Assembly: GCA_051208045.1 (NCBI GenBank)
Contig: JBPJFY010000003.1
Coordinates: forward strand, 124,001-188,000
Direction of reading: 5' to 3'
DNA: 64,000 nt
Origin: LZORAL124-50-18 sp051208045
GTDB lineage: Bacteria; Pseudomonadota; Gammaproteobacteria; Pseudomonadales; Oleiphilaceae
Part shown: one piece after another, positions 7,720-14,611 of the stretch
Numbering within the stretch: the first letter of the stretch is position 1
How the letters are laid out: every line of letters starts with the position of its first letter
Notes under the pieces: generated by a model
What the model saw: only the letters and a program-made list of their open reading frames with translations
Database searches by the model: none
Told to the model about the DNA's origin: nothing
Position numbers and translations under genes: made by a program

Positions 7720-7747
7720 TGAGTGTTGTGGCTGTTATGAAGGTTCC
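7720..7747 (-). promoter_or_regulatory. hrp-box-like promoter for the T3SS operon
   Basis: Reading the minus strand: GGAACC (7747-7742), 15 bases, ACAC (7726-7723), then TCA. The HrpL (ECF sigma) promoter consensus is GGAACC-N15/16-CCACNNA, so this has one mismatch in the -10 part and perfect spacing. It lies about 92 bp before the start of the pilin-like gene. A mirror copy with the same mismatch faces the other way at 7785-7812. Confidence 0.55.
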
Positions 7748-7784
7748 CAAATTTTTTTCATATTTATTGTGTCACCCGAATAAT

Positions 7785-7812
7785 GGAACCAAATTTCAGT
7801 TAGGGACACAAA
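7785..7812 (+). promoter_or_regulatory. hrp-box-like promoter for the T3SS chaperone gene
   Basis: GGAACC (7785-7790), 15 bases, ACAC (7806-7809), AAA. This matches the HrpL-type promoter pattern GGAACC-N15/16-CCACNNA with a single A-for-C change, identical to the change in the divergent copy. It ends 26 bp before the chaperone ATG, the right distance for a short leader. Two such boxes back to back between two T3SS genes are unlikely by chance. Confidence 0.58.
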
Positions 7813-7838
7813 CTCCTTAACCAAGCGTTTTCACATCG

Positions 7839-8417
7839 ATGGAATCTGGCACAATGCGAAACAAACTCAATGCTCTTCTCAATCAGGTAAGCCCAATCGA
7901 CCTGTCCCTCAACAACAAAGACAGTTGCAGCATGAAGTGCGCGAACGGGCTCACCTGCGTCGTCGAATACCTGCCAGACTCCCAACATGCCTTTGGTTAT
8001 ATCCCGGTTTCCCGACTCCCCAATTCTGACCGGGCACGTGCCGTATTGCTGCAGGAAGCGTTGAGTATTAACCTGCAACTGCAAAAGGAAGATGTGTTGG
8101 CGCTGGTGTATGACAACCGCATTGATCACGTGGTTGTGTGCACTCAACTTGATTTGGAAAGCACCAATCTGGAAGAGTTTGACCTGTGGTTGGGTAATCT
8201 GATTCAAAAGGGAGAGTATTTGCATTCTCGCCTGATCGAGTCCGGGCTGCAGGCATCACTCAACCAGACCCAGGAAATTCGCCGTGCCGCTCTGGTCGCC
8301 AAACAGGACGAAAAACGCATCCGGAAAAAAACAGGCGAAACACCAGAGAAACCCAAAGTGATGCAACCCACCGGCTTGAGCCAGTCCATCCATCATATGC
8401 ATCTTGTGAAGATCTGA
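7839..8417 (+). CDS. CesT/Tir-type type III secretion chaperone
   Basis: A 192-aa cytosolic protein. Residues ~10-150 follow the CesT-family alpha/beta pattern: an N-terminal helix, antiparallel strands around HAFGYIPVSRLP, the helix RARAVLLQEALSINLQLQKE, the strand pair VLALVYDNRIDHVVVCTQL and a long C-terminal helix (NLEEFDLWLGNLIQKGEYL). Such dimeric chaperones hold effectors or translocators before export. The tail after residue 150 is strongly basic (KQDEKRIRKKTGETPEKPK) and is an extra for the family. The gene is divergent from the secretion operon and preceded by an hrp-box-like promoter. An ATG at 7854 is a possible alternative start; neither has a good ribosome site. No obvious partner effector is adjacent. 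Confidence 0.72.
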   Translation: MESGTMRNKLNALLNQVSPIDLSLNNKDSCSMKCANGLTCVVEYLPDSQHAFGYIPVSRLPNSDRARAVLLQEALSINLQLQKEDVLALVYDNRIDHVVVCTQLDLESTNLEEFDLWLGNLIQKGEYLHSRLIESGLQASLNQTQEIRRAALVAKQDEKRIRKKTGETPEKPKVMQPTGLSQSIHHMHLVKI

Positions 8418-8509
8418 TCCGTTCATTACCGAGCATGCAGGGCTTGCAGCTATCTCTCGTTTACACGTACCTCCCGCTTTCATTCGCCCTGCCGCCGGAC
8501 TAAAATAGA

Positions 8510-8531
8510 CCGCTCGACCACACCCGAGCGG
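8510..8531. promoter_or_regulatory. Inverted repeat at the start region of the 122-aa gene
   Basis: CCGCTCG, 8-nt spacer, CGAGCGG: a perfect 7-bp inverted repeat ending 10 bp before the ATG at 8542 and starting 3 bp after a TAAAAT -10-like hexamer (8501-8506). It could be a repressor operator at the transcription start or a 5' hairpin that occludes initiation; no ribosome site is seen between it and the ATG. Confidence 0.35.
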
Positions 8532-8541
8532 CCAGAAACCG

Positions 8542-8910
8542 ATGACTTTACAAGACCTACTCAATAAAACCTGCCTGATTGGGCTAACCTATCTCAATGC
8601 AGAGGGCGACACGCTCAAAACCACTCAACACGCGGGCAAAATTGTGGCGGTTGACGCCGAAAAAGGCATTACGATTCAATTGACGCTCTTAGGTGAAGCA
8701 AACGAAGCCCCGACGACCTTCCAGCTCCCACCATCCCTGGAACCCTGGTTTGTTGCCCCCAAAGGGCACTACAAAAACGAAGAACACCAGATTGACATTG
8801 ATAATCCGAATTACTTCGTGACCTGGGATGTGGTAAAAAACGGGATGATACCGAAGAAGGTCAGCAGGAATGGTGGGAGTGGCACCCGAGAGTGGTGCCA
8901 CCTGTGGTGA
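8542..8910 (+). CDS. Conserved-looking hypothetical protein, 122 aa
   Basis: Not recognised. It is soluble, without signal peptide, and reads as a small mostly-beta protein: an N-terminal strand/helix (LQDLLNKTCLIGLTYLNAEG), a repeating polar beta region (HAGKIVAVDAEKGITIQLTL), and a conserved-looking end with FQLPPSLEPWF, APKGHY and NYFVTWDVVK. The ~20 C-terminal residues (VSRNGGSGTREWCHLW) are encoded over an 8-bp hairpin (8879-8886/8894-8901) and may be poorly conserved. It has its own promoter-like TAAAAT and an inverted repeat upstream. It lies 124 bp after the T3SS chaperone; whether it is a chaperone client is open. Confidence 0.6.
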   Translation: MTLQDLLNKTCLIGLTYLNAEGDTLKTTQHAGKIVAVDAEKGITIQLTLLGEANEAPTTFQLPPSLEPWFVAPKGHYKNEEHQIDIDNPNYFVTWDVVKNGMIPKKVSRNGGSGTREWCHLW

Positions 8911-8936
8911 ATTAGACGCCGGTCTAACCGATCGTA

Positions 8937-10079
8937 TCAGGACCCCGATGAATTACAGGTCGCATCCAGATCACACAATAACGCCTGAATACTGATTTCT
9001 TCCGGATTATCCCCGGTGTCATCCACATTGGTAAACAGGAAATCACGAACCTGGTTGATCTGCTCGGTCGCATAGGGCAATCCATCCGACTGAATCGCGT
9101 CGGTAATGCGTTGGGCCAGACTCACACGATTGTTCAGAATCGTATCGTCATCGCCACCTGCCGGCGCACCATCGGCAATCGCTGTAGAAATATCCACCAG
9201 ATCACGCGCACCGCTTTCCAACTCACTGGTCCAGAACTGAACACCGCCAACATCACCGTCCCGACCAAACATATTCCGGTAGAGATTGTTTATCAAGGTT
9301 TCCAGAGCGTCGCGATCCAACTCAGCAATTGTGGTGGCTGACCCGGGAATGATTCGATCACGAAACTCGTCTGAATCAGCAAATGCCGCCTGAATAGCCG
9401 CCAGACTCCCCTGTGCTTCCAGCTGTTCCGCCCAGAAAATCACCCCACCGCTGTCACCCGGTCGACCGTAAAAGGCAACGTACTGTTCCTGAATCGTTCG
9501 AATGCTCTCCGTGGACGGCCCGGTGGGCGTCTGATCGGTATCCGGCGTGGTGAAACTCAAATCGTCCAGAGCCACCATTCCGCTGCCTACATTCGTCATA
9601 CGAAGCGATCCAATCAGGGTTTCGCCATCCCCACGCTGCACGGCCACTTCAGTCCAGTTGCTGTGAGTGGCGTTCACCTCACTGATCAGGCTGCCTGCCG
9701 AATCCAGCACCTGCAGGGTCGATGTATTTTGCGCAGATTGGCTGCGAATAAACGCGGTGAGTGCGTTTGCCCCGGCAGAAAGCGTGATGGTTCCCTCCCC
9801 TGTGCTGGTCCCGCGGCTGGTTACCCCTTCCGGGTCCAGCATCCAGGACTTCACACCAGAGTGGTAGAGCGCACCATTGCCAATGGTGAAGTTGGTTCCG
9901 CCGGTGAATGTCGCACTTAATTCTCCATCCGTAACGGTAAAGGTGCCCGCCGTTCGTAAATCTGCCGATTCCAGATTGGTTGAAAACTCCGCGGCTTGCA
10001 CGATCGTTGGCAACATGCACATTGCCCACACTACGGCGGTGACGGTTTGCTTAAACGGAGGGTCGTCTCGTCCATACAT
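8937..10079 (-). CDS. Secreted DUF4214-domain protein
   Basis: A 380-aa exported protein. The start at 10079 is fixed by a GGGGAG site eight bases upstream; a signal peptide ends near VVWAMCMLPTIVQAA. Residues ~35-185 form a beta-sandwich-like region rich in Thr/Ser/Gly, ending in a TPDTDQTPTGPS linker. Residues ~190-370 contain a DUF4214 domain made of two related units, AFYGRPGDSGGVIFWAEQLE and MFGRDGDVGGVQFWTSELE. DUF4214 occurs in many large secreted and RTX-like proteins and S-layer-associated proteins, but its function is not established. There are no RTX nonapeptides here. Two Cys lie near the C terminus (LLCDLDATC). Confidence 0.8.
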   Translation of the reverse strand: MYGRDDPPFKQTVTAVVWAMCMLPTIVQAAEFSTNLESADLRTAGTFTVTDGELSATFTGGTNFTIGNGALYHSGVKSWMLDPEGVTSRGTSTGEGTITLSAGANALTAFIRSQSAQNTSTLQVLDSAGSLISEVNATHSNWTEVAVQRGDGETLIGSLRMTNVGSGMVALDDLSFTTPDTDQTPTGPSTESIRTIQEQYVAFYGRPGDSGGVIFWAEQLEAQGSLAAIQAAFADSDEFRDRIIPGSATTIAELDRDALETLINNLYRNMFGRDGDVGGVQFWTSELESGARDLVDISTAIADGAPAGGDDDTILNNRVSLAQRITDAIQSDGLPYATEQINQVRDFLFTNVDDTGDNPEEISIQALLCDLDATCNSSGS

Positions 10080-10224
10080 GCTTTATACTCCCCAAATTGT
10101 TCTTGTTTCCTGTGGATGATCCTGCACTGTGGTTTTTAATCAGGCAGGCTGTAAGACAGCGCATCCAGAATTTCTGAGACAAGGGATTGGGTGATAAGTT
10201 CAGGAGATTTCAGTATGCAACGCG

Positions 10225-10830
10225 TTACTTTTTTCTGGCAATCACATGAAAGGTATGCCAATGCTTGGTCCTGCCCATTGCTGTCTCCCCTTCCCACTCA
10301 TTTTCAAAAAAATGAACAATTTCAAAGCCGGAAAAAAGCGCTTTTACTTCCCCCTCTTGCAACGATGTCAGTGTGTAACATGAATCAGTTAACCAGGAGT
10401 CATTGGGACCCATAAAATCACCACAAAAAATGCCGCCCAGTTCAATGGCATCCACAATCTTTCCCCAAACAGCCAGGAATTCTCCCGGCGCACAGAAAAA
10501 CAAACTCGCATTGGCGATCACCAGCCCACAGGCCGGATAGCAGAATTCTGCAAAACTACTCTCAGATACACGGGCCTTCGGATTATCCGAAAACCGCCTG
10601 CTGCACACCTCAATCGACTTTGGGTGATTATCGAAGCCATGCACTTCATAGCCGTTTTCCAAGAGAAAGGCCATGTCACTCCCGGTACCGCATCCGCAGT
10701 CGATGGCGATACGAATCCCGGAAGTATTCAACGAGAGTGCAGTTTCCGTCTGTCTGCGATGGGGAAAGGCGAGAACGCGGTCGTAATAATCTTCCGGCTG
10801 TGGTTTTCGTTGGTTAGGCAAATTTTTCAT
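10225..10830 (-). CDS. Class I SAM-dependent methyltransferase, small (TehB-like fold)
   Basis: A 201-aa soluble methyltransferase. SAM-binding motif I is IAIDCGCGTGSDMAFLLENG at residues ~40-60, followed by the acidic GFDNHPKSIEVC motif II. The middle has LVIANASLFFCAPGEFLAVW, like the post-motif region of the TehB/tellurite-resistance group, and GGIFCGDFMGPNDSW. Substrate is unknown; similar small methyltransferases act on metabolites or toxic oxyanions. It is monocistronic, with a 145-bp gap to the DUF4214 gene. Confidence 0.8.
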   Translation of the reverse strand: MKNLPNQRKPQPEDYYDRVLAFPHRRQTETALSLNTSGIRIAIDCGCGTGSDMAFLLENGYEVHGFDNHPKSIEVCSRRFSDNPKARVSESSFAEFCYPACGLVIANASLFFCAPGEFLAVWGKIVDAIELGGIFCGDFMGPNDSWLTDSCYTLTSLQEGEVKALFSGFEIVHFFENEWEGETAMGRTKHWHTFHVIARKK

Positions 10831-11005
10831 CCTGATTTATCACTCACCCCAAGTAGCCAGTAATTGGCTGATTATACGGATTTTTATCAAACGCTGTATC
10901 AACAACACACGCCTCCATACAATCCTGCGGAAATCGTGCTAACCAAAAAAATTACGGGCTATACTTGTGCCAATCCCCCCTTAACTTTTTGAACCGGATG
11001 AATAA

Positions 11006-11822
11006 ATGGCTACGGGATCAGTGTGGAAAATCGACGACAAGGCCTGGATGAAAGCGCGAAAGGAAGCTTGGAAACAGGTAAAGGCAAATCTCAATATCAT
11101 GGATTTTGTTGTGCCTAGGCGATCACACAAATATCATAAAGAGATGTTTTTTACCGGGTATCTGGACCCCATATTCCGAACCGGTGAAATCACGGCAAAA
11201 AATTTACCTGACCCCTTCGACGGCCACATACCCTTCTTCACGTTCTGGTATTACCCAGAAGTAGACTTGCAGGCGATGAAAGAGCTGTTTATGCAGGAGG
11301 ATATTTCGCGGCTGCGTGGATCGAAGGAGTTGCTGTTTTCCCGTTTCAGCCCATTTGATTTTGTTACCGACTATGGAATGTTGGGGGGGGCGGGAGGGGT
11401 TGATGGTGAAACTCTTCTGCCCGGAAATGGATTGGAAGAAAACGTTGGTCTGTCCACGAAAACCAAGCAGTGAGTATCATCTTGCGTTACATCCAGAGAC
11501 GGTAATGGATGAATGTTGTCAACAGACCGAAGTGCTATTAACCTCCAGATTTGCGATAAATCCGTACGCACCCGGTCAATATTTGTGGGATCACCTGTCC
11601 TACAATTTTGAACACTATCCTGTAGATTGTTTATCCGGAGAATACTCCATTCCGAGACTTGAAGCCTGTTTGCAGGCTATCTTGTCGTTTCAAGAGAAAG
11701 AGGATAAACCCGCGCTCACGAAATTAAGAAACACCCTCTACGAACGCTTTGAAGCCAAAGATTTTTCTGATCGGTTACTGGCATTTTGGGATGAACAGAA
11801 AGTCAAATACGAGAATAGTTAA
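11006..11822 (+). pseudogene. Unknown protein gene frameshifted in a G8 tract (possible phase-variable switch)
   Basis: Two overlapping frames encode one continuous protein. The first reads from ATG 11006 to about residue 127 and then, after the tract of eight G at 11383-11390, runs to an early stop at 11473. The +1-shifted frame carries the rest to 11822. Removing one G joins them into a 271-aa protein reading SPFDFVTDYGMLGGREGL across the junction. The family is not recognised; it is soluble, rich in aromatic residues, with features such as PFFTFWYYPEVD and CPEMDWKKTL. The next gene starts in the TAATG overlap at the end, so the stretch after the tract is still under coding constraint. A sequencing error, a recent mutation or slipped-strand phase variation are all possible. 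Confidence 0.7.
11383..11390 (+). repeat. G8 homopolymer at a frameshift
   Basis: Eight consecutive G residues inside the 11006-11822 gene. Seven G would give an open frame; eight closes it. The tract lies mid-gene, where slipped-strand mispairing would switch the product on and off. Confidence 0.9.
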
Positions 11823-12250
11823 TGGAAGCAGAACTGGCAGTGGTGTGTGCTTTGGAAACCCCACAAATGGCAGAATTGTTCAAAACGTTTATGGATGAGG
11901 ATACGCGTCCAATTTTAGAAGATGAAGTGGAAGAGGTGTACCGTGAAATCTTCAATACCATTGATGAGATTCAATATGCGGAAACGACAGAAATAGTGGA
12001 TCAAAACAAACTCAAACTCTGGTTCTTTGTGGGGGGCGGGGATCACTACACAGAAATTACCTTTATTCTGGATACGCTGAAAAAAGCGGGTGTGAAGAAG
12101 CTCAGCGCCGCTGTTTTCATGGATGGGTTATTGCAGGGCATCCTCAAAAACGAGCGGCAATCAGTAGGGCACGCGTTGGCTTCTGACGTCGAGGGTAATT
12201 CAATGGACGCGGATCAGGTGTTTGAGATTTTGCTCGAAACATTAAATTAA
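11822..12250 (+). CDS. Unknown 142-aa acidic protein coupled to the frameshifted gene
   Basis: A soluble acidic protein starting at the A of the previous stop (TAATG), so the two genes are translationally coupled. It is not recognised. The sequence suggests an alpha/beta fold: an N-terminal helix with VCALETPQMAELFKTFMDED, a very acidic stretch (LEDEVEEVYREIFNTIDEI), then KLWFFVGGGDHYTEITFIL, in which GGGDHYTE could bind metal or ligand, and a terminal DADQVFEILLETLN helix. Because it depends on the gene upstream for coupling, the frameshift there may also lower its expression. The last 4 bp overlap the convergent PilZ gene. Confidence 0.65.
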   Translation: MEAELAVVCALETPQMAELFKTFMDEDTRPILEDEVEEVYREIFNTIDEIQYAETTEIVDQNKLKLWFFVGGGDHYTEITFILDTLKKAGVKKLSAAVFMDGLLQGILKNERQSVGHALASDVEGNSMDADQVFEILLETLN

Positions 12251-12648
12251 TCTTCCAACCAATCCACAATGGCCTCTTTCCAGGCCAGGAGATCACAATT
12301 ATCAGATTCCAACAGCAGAAATCCCGTTGACCAGACCTTCTCCCCGGCGTCATTGGAGGCCTCTCGGGCCCATTTGATTTCCGCTGTGAGGTGAAACTTT
12401 GCCTCCTGAATTTTTACGATGATTGGCAGCAGAGCGCCTTGAGGAAGCGGGATGGGGGCGTTGGCCTGTATGCCGTTGGCACTCAGGTCCAGCGTTTCGC
12501 ATTCAATTATCTCACTCGCGTCCCCCGATTCCGGGTCTTCGGCCCCCACTTCGACAAACAGGCTGACCAAAGCCACCAACCGGGTTTCCACCCGCTTTTC
12601 ATCGGAGGCAATCCAGTTTTGGAATTCACTGTCCAGATCATCATTCAT
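12247..12648 (-). CDS. PilZ-domain protein paired with DUF1631 protein
   Basis: A 133-aa single-domain PilZ-like protein. It shows an N-terminal DEKRVETRLVALVSLFVEV strand preceded by basic residues, then the LDLSANGIQA motif that matches the (D/N)xSxxG half of the c-di-GMP site, and beta strands ending GFLLLESDNCDLLAW. The first half of the site (RxxxR) is represented by KRVETR, so c-di-GMP binding is plausible but not certain. Its ATG overlaps the stop of the upstream DUF1631 gene by 4 bp (ATGA-type coupling), so the two proteins probably act together. Confidence 0.75.
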   Translation of the reverse strand: MNDDLDSEFQNWIASDEKRVETRLVALVSLFVEVGAEDPESGDASEIIECETLDLSANGIQANAPIPLPQGALLPIIVKIQEAKFHLTAEIKWAREASNDAGEKVWSTGFLLLESDNCDLLAWKEAIVDWLED

Positions 12649-14441
12649 TTTTTTGACATCCTGATACGACTGACTGTTCTCTCCAGCGACTCATCAAACT
12701 CCGCCCCTGAATTAAGAATACGTGCCCTTCCCTGAATCAATTGCTCCAGTAAATCGCTTTCGATAATTTCAAAGCGGTTCAATCCAAAGCGGTCAACAAA
12801 TATCCATTTTTGCGTGGAGCTTGTTTTCACCGCCAGTTTACCTTTTTCCTTCTTGCCATTACGCTCGTATTCCACCCAGGCACCCAACGTCACGCTCCCC
12901 ATCTGAGTGAGGTATTTGGACTCCAATGCCAGCCGAATCCGCTGACTCTCTTCCAGTGCCTTTTTCTCCGCTGCCTGCTTGATGCGCTCCGCCTTTTCGC
13001 GCGCTTCGTTGGCAGCACGTTCCTTCGCCTCTTTTAACGCCAGGGCTTCGGCTTTTGCCTTTTCAAGCGCTCGTTGTCGTTGTTTCAACTGGGCTTCAGA
13101 CACTTTATTCAAGCCCTTGACGGTGTCCTCAAACAACATCTCCAGGCTCATGTAGTCCGGCAGAGGCTTCCAAACACCGGATCGCAATGACTCGTCTGCC
13201 TTCTGAAGCGTCACCAGTCCTATTTTTGCTCCCAGCTGATTGGCGAGTACAAGCTGCCCCGTCAAACTCACCACCCCGGCGATTTGAAACCGGGAATCGG
13301 TTTCTGAGTTTCTCAGCCAGCTTTTATCAGCAATCAACGTTTGGATTTGAGTGTTGATGCTCCCCGGGCTGCTCTGGGAATGAAAACTCTCCGGCGCATC
13401 CGGAAACAGCTCTGTTTCCACTTCCTGGTTCTGAAACAACTGAATAATCAATGATTGAAGCACACTCAATTGCTGATTAATGGTTTCATCCAACCCCTGC
13501 CGGGCTTCGAATACATGCGAGAGGCGATCAACAAGATCTGGCGAAACTTCCATGAACTGCGGGCTGGTTTTCTGGGAGAGTGGCGCAAAATCGTTTACCC
13601 CAAGGCAGCTGACCACGTCAGCGGTGAGCTGATTCAGCTCTTCCTCCTGTGATTGCTCCAATCCAAGGGAAAACCAGCGTTTTAATGCCGGTTGCCAATG
13701 CTCTGTGAGAAAATCAATGACACACACAGGAAAGCATTTGCCTTGCGCATTGCCAAATACCAGGCGGATCGATGCAGCATTCGCGTAATCCGCCCGTGCT
13801 AACCCGGTTTCCGACTCCATGAGCCGAACAACCAGTTTTTCACGCCGCTGTTTTTGTTTTTCAGAGTCCGATTTTAACGCATTCAGCAAGCTGATGAGCG
13901 CTTCCGGCCGGAACAGCTCATCGGAAAAAAACACGGCGTTCATTGCATCTATCGCGCGCGCCAATTGGCTCAGCGCCGGCCCTTGCGAAGCGCCACTGCC
14001 AATATGATCTTTCAGGAAGACATCAATGATTTTGAGCAGATTAATGGCAAATTTCGCTTTGCTTTTTGCTCTCACCAACACAAAGGCAATCAAGTAGCGC
14101 CATTTGTTGCAGCTTTCTACAATGGCGTCGGAGAACAGGTTTTTGCGGAAATAACCATCGAACAACCGATCCGACAGAAACAGACTGTTAACCAGGACGG
14201 GCCTCAACGGCGCATTTCGATAATTGACCTTGTACCAGTCGATCAGCGTGGCAGACTTGTCCAGTTTCAGGTCGGTCAATTCCGACACAAGTTTTTTTTC
14301 CGCATCAGAATCAAATTGATGGCCGCCTCCCAGGGTATAGAAAAGTTGAGGCACGCGCAGGTTTTTTAAAATATCTTCGAGTTGATCCACACAGGCTTCC
14401 GGACAACCGTGATTAAGAAAAGCAGTTTGTAGAATTAACAC
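12645..14441 (-). CDS. DUF1631 family protein
   Basis: A 598-aa cytosolic protein, mostly helical. The C-terminal ~80 residues (from LGAWVEYERNGKKEKGKLAV through KWIFVDRFGLNRFEI to LLEQLIQGRARILN) match the conserved end of DUF1631, which looks like a degenerate PilZ barrel. A long Ala/Glu/Lys coiled coil (~450-510; KAKAEALALKEAKERAANEA region) precedes it. The N-terminal part has EACVDQLEDILKNL and many leucine-rich helices. DUF1631 proteins are found in c-di-GMP-using proteobacteria and are often encoded beside PilZ proteins, as here (4-bp overlap). Typical members are longer (~700 aa or more). Start is a GTG without a clear ribosome site and is uncertain. Confidence 0.75.
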   Translation of the reverse strand: MLILQTAFLNHGCPEACVDQLEDILKNLRVPQLFYTLGGGHQFDSDAEKKLVSELTDLKLDKSATLIDWYKVNYRNAPLRPVLVNSLFLSDRLFDGYFRKNLFSDAIVESCNKWRYLIAFVLVRAKSKAKFAINLLKIIDVFLKDHIGSGASQGPALSQLARAIDAMNAVFFSDELFRPEALISLLNALKSDSEKQKQRREKLVVRLMESETGLARADYANAASIRLVFGNAQGKCFPVCVIDFLTEHWQPALKRWFSLGLEQSQEEELNQLTADVVSCLGVNDFAPLSQKTSPQFMEVSPDLVDRLSHVFEARQGLDETINQQLSVLQSLIIQLFQNQEVETELFPDAPESFHSQSSPGSINTQIQTLIADKSWLRNSETDSRFQIAGVVSLTGQLVLANQLGAKIGLVTLQKADESLRSGVWKPLPDYMSLEMLFEDTVKGLNKVSEAQLKQRQRALEKAKAEALALKEAKERAANEAREKAERIKQAAEKKALEESQRIRLALESKYLTQMGSVTLGAWVEYERNGKKEKGKLAVKTSSTQKWIFVDRFGLNRFEIIESDLLEQLIQGRARILNSGAEFDESLERTVSRIRMSKK

Positions 14442-14538
14442 TATAGGAAATTACCCATTAAGAACAAGCTCAGCCGGTGATTTCCCGTGAATTAAGAACC
14501 TTTTGCCTACCCAAACCGCATTTTCGTGCGCGAAGTCT

Positions 14539-14566
14539 GTTACATCCTATCTGGAGGTTCTATAAT
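14539..14566 (+). promoter_or_regulatory. Sigma-70 promoter of the DAHP synthase gene
   Basis: GTTACA (14539-14544), 16-bp spacer, TATAAT (14561-14566). The -10 is a perfect consensus and the -35 matches four of six. It lies 45 bp before the ATG at 14612. No tryptophan- or tyrosine-rich leader peptide is visible. Confidence 0.6.
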
Positions 14567-14611
14567 GCCTGCAATTTTTGGATTCAAATTCACGAACTAT
14601 TGGCCAGAACC

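Noticed and set aside
8912..8927. TTAGAC-GCCG-GTCTAA inverted repeat between convergent genes, with CCGGTCTAACCG recurring near 32560
   Set aside because: Only two short matches in 64 kb and no T-run; not enough to name a repeat family or terminator.
14477..14611. Extended N terminus for DAHP synthase
   Set aside because: It overlaps the consensus TATAAT promoter and is unlike other DAHP synthases.
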